Assembly: GCA_020848995.1 (NCBI GenBank)
Contig: JADLHA010000010.1
Span: forward strand, 1 to 38,036
DNA: 38,036 nt
Origin: Saprospiraceae bacterium
Lineage (GTDB): Bacteria > Bacteroidota > Bacteroidia > Chitinophagales > Saprospiraceae
Direction: 5' to 3'
A program made the position numbers and the translations under genes. Below are positions 1-9,266 of this stretch, piece after piece. The notes under the pieces are model-generated. The model had not been told where the DNA came from, did no database searches, and saw only the letters and a program-made list of their open reading frames with translations. How positions within the stretch are numbered: the first letter of the stretch is position 1; each line of letters begins with the position of its first letter.

Positions 1-2697
1 ATTGCTGCCGGAGCAACGCACACCTACACGGTAAAGGTCAAAGTGACCCTGAACCTGAGTGCAGGAAGTGGAGGAGACAACGTGTACAGCAAGTGTGGAA
101 AGACCACGCCCGGAGATCCTGCGTCAGGAGAAGGTCTGTACAACAAGGCCAGCATCGACACCAACGACGACGGCCAGCCTGAAGACGAGGATGAGGCCTG
201 TGGAGACTTGCCTTATGTGACGCACCAGAAGCGAACGACTCAGGTGAGTTTAACCGGCAACGCCAACTACACCATTACTTATGAAATTGAAGTTAAAAAC
301 ATCGGTGGGGCAGCAGGACAATACGATTTGAAGGATCACCCGGGCTTTGACGACGATGTTGTGATCACTGGTGCAAATTATTCGAGCACTGCTCCGGCCA
401 ATCCTGGTTCTGCACTTGTTGGTTCCGGTCCTTGGACACTGGCAAACAACCAGGCGATCGGAGCGGGCAGCACCCATATTTATACCATATTGGTGAATGC
501 GACTGTCGATTTTTACGATGCGTTGAGCCCCGGCGATGAGTTGTACAATAAATGCGGAGCTTCGACGCCCGGTAGGCCAGCACGTGGCGAAGGATTATTC
601 AACGAAAGTTTACTCGACACCAACGACGACAATGTTCCTGAGGAACGCGATAGCACCTGTGCAGACATTGAAGATCGTTATGGAAAGATAGGAGACCGGG
701 TTTGGGATGATGCCAATGAAAATGGCAAACAGGATCCGGGTGAATCGGGCATGAACGGCATTACTGTTCAACTGAAAGATGGTTCGGGTAATGTTGTGAA
801 AACCGCAATCACTGCAAATGGGGGTCCGGGCAATTTACCTGGATATTATGAATTTGCATTCCTGCCTCCAGGCAATTTCAGCATTCATGTTGTCATTCCT
901 GTAGGTTATGGAAGTACCCTTAAGGATGCGCCCGGCGCCAACGATGCCAATGACAGCGATGTCGACGTGTCGGGCAATTCTCCTGTCATTGCGCTGGGTT
1001 CGTTTGAGACCAACTTGACTGTTGACGCCGGATTGAAGGAACTCTATGCTACCGTTAGCGATTTTGTCTGGAATGACAAAAATGAAAACGGGGTTCAGGA
1101 TCCCGGAGAAGAAGGAATTCCTGGCATTACCGTGCAGGTGTACAATGCGGTAACCAAAGTTTTGGTTGCCCAACAAAATACCAATGCACTTGGAATGTAT
1201 GAATTCAATACTATTTTGCCCGGCGATTACTACGTCAAAGTGATATTGCCTTCTGGCTGGTTGTTTACCACTTCAAATGTAGGAAATACAGCAAAGGACA
1301 GCGACATCAATGGTGCCAATGGACCCGGCACTTCATCTACCTTCAAGCTTACCGGGGGAGAGGTCAATAATACCGTGGATGCCGGTTTAGTTAAGTGCAT
1401 TAGCGTTTCAGGCACCGTATTCTTTGATATCAATAAGAACGGATACATCGACAACGGAGAAAAGGGGATCAATGGCCTGGATGTCTATTTGTATGAAGCT
1501 ACAACCAACAAGCTTGTTGCAAAAGTTCGCACCAGCGCCAAGCCCGGTACTGCATCGGACGATGGGTATTACCAGTTCCCTTGCATCTATGCCGGTTCTT
1601 ACTACGTTTTGTTTGAACGGCTGGACAATCTGGCAGCTACCATCCCCAACGCGGGGCCTAACGACAACATCGATTCCGATATCACCCATGAGAATGGTGT
1701 AAACACCACCTTTACATTTGTGGTAAGTGCTGGACAGGTTTTGAACAATATTGGCGGTGGATTTATCCTGAAAGCGGTGGTTGGTGACCTCGTCTGGCAT
1801 GATGACAACAACAACGGTATGCAGGATCCGGGTGAGAAACCCATACAAGGTGTGAATGTTGCGGCTTACAATCCTTCAGGACAAATGGTGAGTGAATCAA
1901 CTACCGGTCCTGATGGTTACTACCAACTCGATGGGGTGGGTCAGGGCGATTTCTACGTTAAGTTTAACGTCGATCACAAAAAGTATGGCTTCACGACACC
2001 TAATTCTGGTCCGGATTACATGGACAGCGACGTCGACAACACCTTCGGGTACGGTACGACCAAATTGTTCCGCATCAATTCGGGTGATAACCAACCAAAC
2101 ATCGACGCAGGACTTTCAACACAGGCGCTTCCTCTGGCTTGGCTCGGATTCAATGTCGAGTTTGATGGAGTTGCCAGTCATTTGCAATGGATTACCGGAA
2201 CCGAATGGGGAACATCGCATTTCGCAATCGAAAGACGGCATGAGAGCGAGGATGTTTTCCGGGAGATCGGGCAAGTGAATGCAAATGGAGATCCGGCCGT
2301 TGCAGAACACCATTACGTTTATACAGACAGTGCGCTGTATGCCAACGGTGTGTATTATTACCGCATCAGGCAGGTCGACGAAAGTGGCGATTTCACGTAC
2401 AGTGCGATACGATTGGTGCGCGTAAATGCGGAATTTGATTTTAGCGTCAGCTTGTTCCCGAATCCCGTATCGACAATTTTACAGGTTGAAACATTGATTC
2501 CGGAAGATGGTGCTACCACGGTAGTCATACTCGATGAACAACTGAGAAGTATTATGGAAATTGCATCACAGGATTTGTCAAAGCGGGGTAAACACCGCCT
2601 GACCATTCCCGTGGAAGAGCTGATTCCAGGAGTTTTCGTACTGAAGGTTGAGTCTGCCTCGGGTGTGCGGATGCAAAAATTTACCGTACAGCGTTGA
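1..2697 (+). CDS. Large SdrD_B-repeat surface protein with T9SS sorting domain (5' end missing)
   Basis: The frame is open from base 1, so the start lies outside the window. A GTG at base 43 is not a credible start, because the codons before it continue a repeat seen again near base 450. The N-terminal part has DUF11-like repeats, each ending in a YxKCG / DTNDD pattern. Four SdrD_B (Cna-B-like) domains follow, beginning near bases 682, 1048, 1399 and 1774. Each carries a D-x-N-x-NG-x-x-D-x-GE motif, a calcium-binding signature in this family. A fibronectin-like stretch (about 2130-2430) leads to a C-terminal T9SS domain from about base 2449, with a FPNP motif. The protein is probably secreted by T9SS and held at or released from the cell surface, possibly as an adhesin; the role is inferred. 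The terminator at 2724 ends the unit. Confidence 0.9.
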   Translation: MAAGATHTYTVKVKVTLNLSAGSGGDNVYSKCGKTTPGDPASGEGLYNKASIDTNDDGQPEDEDEACGDLPYVTHQKRTTQVSLTGNANYTITYEIEVKNIGGAAGQYDLKDHPGFDDDVVITGANYSSTAPANPGSALVGSGPWTLANNQAIGAGSTHIYTILVNATVDFYDALSPGDELYNKCGASTPGRPARGEGLFNESLLDTNDDNVPEERDSTCADIEDRYGKIGDRVWDDANENGKQDPGESGMNGITVQLKDGSGNVVKTAITANGGPGNLPGYYEFAFLPPGNFSIHVVIPVGYGSTLKDAPGANDANDSDVDVSGNSPVIALGSFETNLTVDAGLKELYATVSDFVWNDKNENGVQDPGEEGIPGITVQVYNAVTKVLVAQQNTNALGMYEFNTILPGDYYVKVILPSGWLFTTSNVGNTAKDSDINGANGPGTSSTFKLTGGEVNNTVDAGLVKCISVSGTVFFDINKNGYIDNGEKGINGLDVYLYEATTNKLVAKVRTSAKPGTASDDGYYQFPCIYAGSYYVLFERLDNLAATIPNAGPNDNIDSDITHENGVNTTFTFVVSAGQVLNNIGGGFILKAVVGDLVWHDDNNNGMQDPGEKPIQGVNVAAYNPSGQMVSESTTGPDGYYQLDGVGQGDFYVKFNVDHKKYGFTTPNSGPDYMDSDVDNTFGYGTTKLFRINSGDNQPNIDAGLSTQALPLAWLGFNVEFDGVASHLQWITGTEWGTSHFAIERRHESEDVFREIGQVNANGDPAVAEHHYVYTDSALYANGVYYYRIRQVDESGDFTYSAIRLVRVNAEFDFSVSLFPNPVSTILQVETLIPEDGATTVVILDEQLRSIMEIASQDLSKRGKHRLTIPVEELIPGVFVLKVESASGVRMQKFTVQR

Positions 2698-2723
2698 GGT
2701 AACTGATTGTTTGAATCTAGCGA

Positions 2724-2756
2724 AACAAAGCCCCGGAAATTTTCCGGGGCTTTGTT
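2724..2756 (+). terminator. Rho-independent terminator after the SdrD_B-repeat gene
   Basis: A near-perfect inverted repeat (arms 2724-2739 and 2741-2756, core GCCCCGG/CCGGGGC) starts 26 nt after the stop codon. The 3' arm ends CTTTGTT, a short T-rich tail. Because the arms carry both A and T runs, it could also work on the minus strand, but the lon gene ends about 200 bp away. Confidence 0.8.
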
Positions 2757-2950
2757 ATTCCAGTTAGGGATGATTTCAAGATTGTGGTGAGGGTGCAATG
2801 TCCCCTGTTGACAAGGGAAGCGCTCTTACTGGAAGGACTCTGACTATTGTTGAAATAAGATTCTTCGCAGCGAATTAGGGCAGGAGCGCTTTAAAACCGA
2901 CAGCAGCACGTCAATGGGCAAAAAGTACAGGTCAGAGAGAAGAAGGTCCG

Positions 2951-5386
2951 CTATTTTTTGGTGGACCTTATTTCAAGATTTGCGTCCAGTGCAAATTCCA
3001 GTACGTCCATCATATCGGATACGTAATGAAATTCAAGGCCTGCAAGATGAAGCGGGTTTACTTCCTCTACGTTCATCCGGTTTTCTTCGCAGAGCAAAAT
3101 GCATTTAATGCCTGCGCGTTTGGCTGCGAGAATTTTTTCTTTGATTCCTCCCACAGGCAGCACTTTACCCCGTAGGGTGATTTCTCCGGTCATAGCCAGT
3201 AAGGGCCTCACCTTCTTTCCCAAAATGGCTGATGTGAGCGCAGTGAGCATGGTGATACCGGCCGAAGGCCCATCTTTGGGGATAGCTCCTTCGGGCACGT
3301 GAAGATGAAAATCTCTTTCTTCGAAGTAATTTTCAGAAATCTTCAACATAGAGGCATGTGCTTTGATAAAACTCAGCGCGGTGCTCGCAGATTCTTTCAT
3401 GACATCTCCCAGATTTCCCGTGAGCACCATTTTCCCTTTTCCCTGTGAAATGCTGGTCTCTATAAATAGAATGTCTCCCCCGGTTCGCGTCCATGCAAGT
3501 CCGATGGCAACCCCGGCGGGCAATTCTTCCTGATGTTTTTCGCTGCTGTAGCGGGGTATTCCCAACGACGATTTTAACTCGCCGGATTTGACCGTATAGG
3601 CTTTTCTGGGATTGGTTGCGATGGAAGTTGCTGCCTTTCGCACGACACCAGCCAGCTGCCTGCGCAGGTTGCGCACCCCGGATTCCCGAGTATATTGCTC
3701 GATGATCTGCTCGAGCACCTCGTTGCCAATGCGGAATTGTCTGGGTTTGATCCCATGCTCTTCCAAAACCTGAGGGATCAAGTGATCCCGGGCGATCTCC
3801 ATTTTTTCTTCGGTGCTGTATCCCTGTAATTCGATGATCTCCATTCGATCGAGCAAGGCTGGCTGGATCGTGCTCAGCGAATTAGCAGTGGCAATGAAAA
3901 GCACTTTCGACAGATCGAACTCCAGGTCGAGGTAATTGTCGTGGAAACTCGCATTTTGCTCGGGATCCAGGACTTCAAGAAGCGCCGAAGATGGGTCTCC
4001 CCTGAAATCTTTACCGATTTTGTCAATTTCGTCTAAAATGAAAACGGGATTTGCCGAACGGGCCTTTCGGATGGACTGAATGATCCTTCCGGGCATGGCT
4101 CCTATGTAGGTTTTGCGGTGACCGCGTATCTCTGACTCATCGTGCAGACCACCCAGCGACATACGAATGAAATTGCGGTTGAGCGCCCTGGCAATTGATT
4201 TGCCCAGCGAAGTTTTACCAACTCCCGGTGGGCCGACAAGACACAGAATGGGCGATTTCATATCGCCTTTGAGTTTCAATACAGCCAGGTGTTCCACGAT
4301 TCGTTCCTTCACCTTTTCCAAACCATTGTGATCCTTGTCGAGGATCTGGCGGCACAATTTCAGGTCGTACCGGTCGGTCGTAAATTCGTTCCAGGGAAGA
4401 TCCACCATCATGTCGAGGTAGTTCATCTGAACAGAATATTCTGCAACCTGGGGATTCATCCGGCGCAGTTTGTTGAGTTCTTTTTCAAAGTGCTCACCAA
4501 CTTGTTTTGACCACGATTTCTTTTCGGCACGCGAGATGAGATCTTCTATGTCCTGCTCTACGGGGTCCTGTCCAAGTTCTTCCTGTATGGTCTTCAACTG
4601 TTGATTGAGGTAGTAATCCCGTTGCTGTTTTTCAAGGTCCATCCGGACGCGCGATTCTATCTGGTCTTTGACCTCGAGGAGTTGGAGTTCCTGGTTCAGG
4701 TAATCGAGTAAGGTCTCCGCCTTGCGGTGAAGCTCGTCCATTTCGAGCAGCCCCTGCTTTTTTTCAATCGATATCCCAAGATTGGAAGAGATGAAATGGA
4801 GTAAAAAGCGATCGCTTTGAATGTTCTTCAACAGCACCTGAGCCTCATTGGGGATTTGCGGCATCAACTCGACGATGCGACGCGATTTCTCCTGAATTAC
4901 CTTGATCAGCGCACTGTATTCGATGGCATTGGTCGATGCGATGTGTTCCCGTTTGGAAATCTTTGCCTGGAGATAGGGTTCCTCACTCACCCAATCTGAC
5001 ACCGTACACCGCTTTCTTCCCTGAAGAATTACCGTATGGCTTCCATCCGGCATTTTCAACAACTTCACGATCCTCGCTACCGTTCCCGTTTGATAAAGGT
5101 CGCGACTACCGGGATCTTCAGTGTTAGGGTCTCTCTGCGTAAGTACGAGCAAAAATTTGTCAGAGTCCTGCGCACGGGAAACCGCTTTGATGGACTTGTC
5201 CCGCCCCACGGTGATGGGGATGATTACCCCCGGAAACAATACGGTGTTTTTCAGGGGCATTACGGGGAGTACCTCTCCGTATTGGTCGTCGCGTACGGGC
5301 AGCTCGTCGTCTGCTACCGCAACAAAGGGCAAAGCCTCTTCATCTCCTTGAAAATGACTGAATAATGTATATGGATCAATACTCAT
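2951..5386 (-). CDS. lon: ATP-dependent Lon protease
   Basis: 811 aa, a normal length for bacterial LonA. It degrades misfolded and short-lived regulatory proteins in the cytoplasm as an ATP-driven hexamer. The N-terminal LON substrate-binding domain covers about residues 38-240 ([13 protein letters not shown] start), followed by a helical region. The AAA+ module has Walker A GPPGVGKT at 385-392 and Walker B VFILDEID at 448-455. The C-terminal protease domain has the nucleophile S708 in PKDGPSAG and the partner K751 in GGIKEK, with the same 43-residue spacing as E. coli S679/K722. The ATG at 5386 puts the LON domain at the usual distance from the N-terminus. It lies 146 bp downstream of pdxH on the same strand and probably has its own promoter; a small hairpin (arms 5409-5413 and 5417-5421) lies in that leader. 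No heat-shock operator was recognised. Confidence 0.97.
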   Translation of the reverse strand: MSIDPYTLFSHFQGDEEALPFVAVADDELPVRDDQYGEVLPVMPLKNTVLFPGVIIPITVGRDKSIKAVSRAQDSDKFLLVLTQRDPNTEDPGSRDLYQTGTVARIVKLLKMPDGSHTVILQGRKRCTVSDWVSEEPYLQAKISKREHIASTNAIEYSALIKVIQEKSRRIVELMPQIPNEAQVLLKNIQSDRFLLHFISSNLGISIEKKQGLLEMDELHRKAETLLDYLNQELQLLEVKDQIESRVRMDLEKQQRDYYLNQQLKTIQEELGQDPVEQDIEDLISRAEKKSWSKQVGEHFEKELNKLRRMNPQVAEYSVQMNYLDMMVDLPWNEFTTDRYDLKLCRQILDKDHNGLEKVKERIVEHLAVLKLKGDMKSPILCLVGPPGVGKTSLGKSIARALNRNFIRMSLGGLHDESEIRGHRKTYIGAMPGRIIQSIRKARSANPVFILDEIDKIGKDFRGDPSSALLEVLDPEQNASFHDNYLDLEFDLSKVLFIATANSLSTIQPALLDRMEIIELQGYSTEEKMEIARDHLIPQVLEEHGIKPRQFRIGNEVLEQIIEQYTRESGVRNLRRQLAGVVRKAATSIATNPRKAYTVKSGELKSSLGIPRYSSEKHQEELPAGVAIGLAWTRTGGDILFIETSISQGKGKMVLTGNLGDVMKESASTALSFIKAHASMLKISENYFEERDFHLHVPEGAIPKDGPSAGITMLTALTSAILGKKVRPLLAMTGEITLRGKVLPVGGIKEKILAAKRAGIKCILLCEENRMNVEEVNPLHLAGLEFHYVSDMMDVLEFALDANLEIRSTKK

Positions 5387-5532
5387 ATTTTGCTTCGTCT
5401 GTTAATTTAGCCCCTTGGGCTCAGGTGTAACCAATCAACGCGTCAATAGCCGTGCCAGTCGATGAGATGGCCACTAATGCTGACAAAAGGCCAGATAGAT
5501 CCGCCAATTTGTCAAAAAAGCATCAGAATAGC

Positions 5533-6156
5533 TCAGGGTGCCAGCCTGGCAATGCGCCAACCCTCGGGAACCTTACGATAGGCAAAACGGTCGTGCAGCC
5601 GGTTTTCGCGCCCTTGCCAGAACTCAAAATAATGTGGCCGGACCACGTATCCCCCCCAATGAGTTGGTCGGATCAGGGGCTCCTCACTGGATTGCAAATC
5701 CAAAAAGCGCTTTTCAAGTGAAGTTCTGTCGGGGATTTCCTGACTTTGAGGCGAAGCAATGGCGCCGGCCTGACTCAGGACCGGACGGCTGAAAAAATAC
5801 TCGTCGGAGGCTTCGTCGGCAATCTTGCAGGTCGTCCCTTCAAGCCTTACCTGGCGCTCGAGCTGTCCCCAGAAAAAAAGCAGGCTGACGGCCGGATTGG
5901 CATCGATATCGCGGGATTTCTGGCTAAGGTAATTGGTGAAAAATACAAAGCCATCCGGGTTAAACTCTTTGAGTAGGACCATTCGCGAGCTGGGCTGCCC
6001 TGTTGCAGACACGGTGCTCAGAACCATCGCGTTCGGTTCCTGGACGCCGCGCTCCATGCAGTCGCGAAACCAGGCCTCAAACTGGTCGAACGGATCCCGC
6101 ATCAGGTGCTCCTCTGATAGCGTGGATAGTGCATATTCCCTGCGCAGGTGCTTCAT
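5533..6156 (-). CDS. pdxH: Pyridoxine/pyridoxamine 5'-phosphate oxidase
   Basis: 207 aa. It is the FMN-dependent enzyme that oxidises pyridoxine or pyridoxamine 5'-phosphate to pyridoxal 5'-phosphate, the last step and salvage route of vitamin B6 synthesis. Family features are complete: an N-terminal REY...L motif, DPFDQFEAWF near residue 21, an FMN/phosphate-binding stretch with SSRMVLLKEF, FFTNYxSxKS, WxxLERQVRLEG, a SRPxxSQxGAxASPQS motif, and the C-terminal signature ending W(R)IARLAP. The start lies 10 nt after the stop of the TolC-like gene, so the two are probably co-transcribed. I see no functional link between the two genes. Confidence 0.95.
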   Translation of the reverse strand: MKHLRREYALSTLSEEHLMRDPFDQFEAWFRDCMERGVQEPNAMVLSTVSATGQPSSRMVLLKEFNPDGFVFFTNYLSQKSRDIDANPAVSLLFFWGQLERQVRLEGTTCKIADEASDEYFFSRPVLSQAGAIASPQSQEIPDRTSLEKRFLDLQSSEEPLIRPTHWGGYVVRPHYFEFWQGRENRLHDRFAYRKVPEGWRIARLAP

Positions 6157-6166
6157 GTGCGGATTT

Positions 6167-7558
6167 TTAAAGTTTGCCCATGCTTTTGTCTAAACGAACT
6201 TTTGAAGCGACCAGTTCATATTGCGCATTCAGCATATCTGCCTGACTTTGATATAAGTCGCGCTCTGACGAACTGAGCTCAAAGCTCGAACCCAATCCTT
6301 CGCGGTATTTGGTCAGGGTGATCCCGTAAATCTTTTCAGCCAAAGACAACGACTTTTTGCGATGGTCGAGAACGAGCAGTGCGTTTACGTATTCAGTTCT
6401 TGCATTTTGAAATTCCAGCGATGCTGCCTGGGAGAATTGCTGGTATCCAAGCTGGGCGCGGTCCCTCGTTATGCGGGCCCTTGCAAGTTTTGCCTTCCGG
6501 TCTCTGCCATCAAAAATTTGCCAGTTCATTTGAATGCCCAGATTGGAGGTCGCAAACCAGCCATTGTCGCTGGCGTCAAAAAGCTTGGTGCGCTGCAGGC
6601 TTTCCGAAAATCCGCCAAAACCGACCAGGGAGGGATAATAACTGTATCGCAGGCGCCTGATGTTGACATCAGCCAACTCCATGCTCTTTGACAACACCGC
6701 GTGCTCGGGCCTGGCTTCAAGTTGCAGGGCAATCGCCGGATCCATTACTTCCAGATAACTCCTGCTGAGTAACACTTCCAGCTGATCCGTCAGTTTTAGA
6801 TCCTCACCCGGTGGGTAATTCATTTGGAATTTCAGCATCTGCAGGCTGACTGCTTCCACCTTGACCAATTGATCGGACTGAGTCTCCAGTTGCTGAACCG
6901 TCAGGTCCAGTCTGTCAACGTCGAGCCGCTCGGCAAAACCCGATTGATACAAGGCCTCGGTTTCCGTTTTCATCCGCCTCAGGTTTTCCAGGTTTTTTGC
7001 TACGATGCGTCTGTTTTCCTGCAATAAGAGCACGGCCAGATAAGCCTGGGTAACCGAATACCTGACGTCCACGTTGGATTGGGCGAGCTGCAGTTTGAGT
7101 AGCTCTTTATACATACGCTGGCCTTTGAGCCCTACGAGGAAGCTACCATCGAACAACAGGGTACTCAGCTCGAGGGATGCAGTAGCGTTGTGCCGGGTAC
7201 CGAATTGAACGGGAACTCCCGACAGAGGATCCAGATCGCGCCGAGGCAAAAGGTTTTCGTCAAACAGGACATCGTAAATGGCGGGCTCGATAAAATTGGG
7301 AAAAATGCTCGTGGGCAGTTTGGGAAAGTAATTGTAACTCAAGCTTGCCGAAAGCTTTGGTAAACCAATTGACAGATATTCCCTGATCTGTTCGTTCGCA
7401 TCGGCAAGGTCGAGTTGCTTACCCTGCAGCGCAAGGCTGTTCTTTTGGGCATATTCGACAGCGTCAGCCAGCGAATACCCTTCCTGACCATGCGCCACCC
7501 CGGTAATAACAAGGCTAAAGACCCAGGATTTCCAAAATGAACAGCTTCTTTGCATCAT
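6167..7558 (-). CDS. TolC-family outer-membrane channel protein
   Basis: 463 aa with an N-terminal signal peptide (hydrophobic core WVFSLVITGVAHG, then QEGYSL). The rest has the outer-membrane efflux protein fold: two repeats of long amphipathic helices with A/L/Q-rich heptads (for example about residues 145-240 and 360-463) separated by beta-strand segments. The end, with YExVASKVRLDKSMGKL, is typical of the family. It would form the outer-membrane exit duct of a tripartite exporter. No membrane-fusion (HlyD) or inner-membrane pump gene is adjacent, so the partner and substrate are unknown. Two ATGs are adjacent; the first is used here. A GATCTTTG motif, one mismatch from the Bacteroidetes -7 consensus, ends 4 nt upstream of it. 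Confidence 0.88.
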   Translation of the reverse strand: MMQRSCSFWKSWVFSLVITGVAHGQEGYSLADAVEYAQKNSLALQGKQLDLADANEQIREYLSIGLPKLSASLSYNYFPKLPTSIFPNFIEPAIYDVLFDENLLPRRDLDPLSGVPVQFGTRHNATASLELSTLLFDGSFLVGLKGQRMYKELLKLQLAQSNVDVRYSVTQAYLAVLLLQENRRIVAKNLENLRRMKTETEALYQSGFAERLDVDRLDLTVQQLETQSDQLVKVEAVSLQMLKFQMNYPPGEDLKLTDQLEVLLSRSYLEVMDPAIALQLEARPEHAVLSKSMELADVNIRRLRYSYYPSLVGFGGFSESLQRTKLFDASDNGWFATSNLGIQMNWQIFDGRDRKAKLARARITRDRAQLGYQQFSQAASLEFQNARTEYVNALLVLDHRKKSLSLAEKIYGITLTKYREGLGSSFELSSSERDLYQSQADMLNAQYELVASKVRLDKSMGKL

Positions 7559-7742
7559 CTGACAAAGATCAAGGTTCTCTACGCAAGGACGGTGGTTGCC
7601 GTGTTAATGATTTTAAAGGGAAGGCAAACAAATTGCCAATGGGCATGGCCTGGCAGCCATGGTGTACCCCTGACCCCTTGTTTCCAAAACCACTGCCGGG
7701 ACTTACCTTTACCCCGGTTTAGAATTTCACCAGATTCAAGCG

Positions 7743-8087
7743 TTGATTTACCAGAGAAGGACTCACCTCATTTTCCTAGCTGCCTTCGCGTGGATCGCAG
7801 GCCTTTTTGCCTGTGGGAATGATTCGGGGACTTCAGGTAAAGCCAAGACGCCCATGCAGCTCTACAAGCGATATTGCTCAAATTGTCATGGTATCGACGG
7901 AAACTTGTCTGTCAACGGAGCGGCCAAATTGCGGTATTCCACGATGAGCATGGATGAACGGATATGGATCATCTCCAACGGGCGCAATGCCATGACGGGT
8001 TTTAGCGGGAGGCTCTCTGAAGCGGAGATACGTCAAGTGGCAGAATTTACCATGCAGCTCACCGAACATACCCTGGATGTCCGTTAA
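7743..8087 (+). CDS. Small lipoprotein c-type cytochrome
   Basis: 114 aa read from a TTG codon; no ATG in this frame precedes the signal sequence. The N-terminus is a lipoprotein signal (FLAAFAWIAGLFACG) with the lipidated Cys at 24, so the protein is expected to be membrane-anchored outside the cytoplasm. The single haem-binding motif is C45-S-N-C48-H49 with GIDG after it, as in class I cytochromes c. The likely second iron ligand is M84 in NAMTGF. It is a mono-haem electron carrier related to the cytochrome cbb3/CccA type; partners are not shown by the sequence. Its last 11 nt overlap the next gene, so the two are translationally coupled. A possible -7 element, TACCTTTA, lies at 7704-7711. 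Confidence 0.88.
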   Translation: MIYQRRTHLIFLAAFAWIAGLFACGNDSGTSGKAKTPMQLYKRYCSNCHGIDGNLSVNGAAKLRYSTMSMDERIWIISNGRNAMTGFSGRLSEAEIRQVAEFTMQLTEHTLDVR

Positions 8088-9024
8088 ATCTGTTTTGGTA
8101 ACCGGGGTGGACCGCATGGCCGGCAGGCAGGTTGTTGCGACACTGGTTTCAAAGGCCTACCGCGTTTTGGCTTTGACCCCGGAGACCTTGCCCCGGGATG
8201 CGGGTCTGGTGCAATACGTACAGGGAGACATTACCAACTTACCCGAATGGGAGGAGCGACTCGAAGGAATAGACTTGATCGTCCATTGTGCGAACCACGA
8301 GTCCTATTTGAAAAGGGACCGCAAACACCTGGTGAACTACAATGTTCTGGCAACCCGCGATCTGGTGGATGCCGCCTTATCCTTTGGCGTCAGCCACATG
8401 ATCTATATAGGTTCGGCTTTTTCCCTGGCCCGGTCAGCCGACCCCCTGCTGCTCGCCGCCGATGCAAGCGGCAACCCCGTCTTTCACAGCCACTTCGCCA
8501 GGACCATTTTCCATGCAGAACTGGAAATATGGCGTGCAGAGGCCGAAGGCATGCAGGTTTGCATTTTGCATCCCGCCCGCCTGATTGACCTCAAATCAGG
8601 GGAAAGGGACCTGCCGCTGGGGGTAAAAATAAGAAACGAGCATGCTCGTGCCGGAATCAAGGGGCTCTTGACAACAGACGACCTGGGCAATTGGGTGACT
8701 TGCACCCTGGATCGCTCCCTTTGGTCTGAACGCTTCCTGATTTGCTCTGACCTGGAACTGCCTGAACGCAAATCGGGATTGGTGAAGAACCCCGCGGTTG
8801 AGTTTGAGAGGATTCATGACCGGGACGCCCCCCATCCCCTCAAGGGCTCCAATTGGTTTGACCGGCTTACCTATCGGTTGGCCGCCCGGTGGGATGATTG
8901 CTTCGGCAATGAGTTGAAGGCGTTCAATGCATTGAATTTTTCGTACCGCAGCACGGAACGCGAACGCGAATTGTGTTTGATTTCCCATTCAGGCGGCCGG
9001 GAGAACTCATTCCTGGCAGGCTAA
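8077..9024 (+). CDS. SDR-fold (NAD-dependent epimerase-like) protein lacking catalytic residues
   Basis: 315 aa. The N-terminus is an extended/atypical short-chain dehydrogenase Rossmann fold: VLVTG at 6-10, an acidic D51 after VQG, and HCAN after the fourth strand. Three expected features are altered. The TGxxGxxG loop reads TGVDRMAG, with the middle Gly replaced by Arg. The active-site YxxxK is F140-ARTI144. Only the Ser of the triad position (IGS, S113) is kept. It therefore resembles NmrA-like or other binding-only SDRs more than an active epimerase. Its ATG overlaps the cytochrome gene by 11 nt. Residues 200-315 give no recognisable domain beyond the SDR substrate-binding half. A redox or regulatory role with the cytochrome is conjecture. 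Confidence 0.72.
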   Translation: MSVKSVLVTGVDRMAGRQVVATLVSKAYRVLALTPETLPRDAGLVQYVQGDITNLPEWEERLEGIDLIVHCANHESYLKRDRKHLVNYNVLATRDLVDAALSFGVSHMIYIGSAFSLARSADPLLLAADASGNPVFHSHFARTIFHAELEIWRAEAEGMQVCILHPARLIDLKSGERDLPLGVKIRNEHARAGIKGLLTTDDLGNWVTCTLDRSLWSERFLICSDLELPERKSGLVKNPAVEFERIHDRDAPHPLKGSNWFDRLTYRLAARWDDCFGNELKAFNALNFSYRSTERERELCLISHSGGRENSFLAG

Positions 9025-9212
9025 TTTGCCACCCAAAAACCTGTGCTTGGGTACATCGTGAATTCTTGGGAAATCCTTTTCCAGGCTGCCGTGACCGGCG
9101 AGCAATTCGCGAAGACAGGTCGAGGTCTGATGGACCAAATGACTGACCCCATGCACTTCTAATCGTTAAAAATGCATCGCCGGCCTCCCGGGAGCAAAAA
9201 ATTCACAAATAT

Positions 9213-9244
9213 TTTATACAAATGGCTGCTGTGAATTAATTTTA
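9213..9244 (+). promoter_or_regulatory. Possible Bacteroidetes-type promoter
   Basis: TTTA at 9213-9216, a 20-nt spacer, then TAATTTTA at 9237-9244. This resembles the Bacteroidetes consensus TTTG / TAnnTTTG with one mismatch in each box. It lies 22 nt upstream of the ATG of the PA-domain protein. The rest of 9025-9212 shows nothing recognisable. Confidence 0.4.
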
Positions 9245-9266
9245 CTTTTCACTTAAAACCCTGCAT

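Noticed and set aside
2818-2891. Inverted repeat AAGCGCTC / GAGCGCTT downstream of lon
   Set aside because: The arms are 58 nt apart and neither strand has a T run after it; no clear terminator function.
5409-5421. AGCCC-CTT-GGGCT hairpin upstream of lon as a CIRCE/heat-shock element
   Set aside because: It is far shorter than CIRCE and does not match its sequence.
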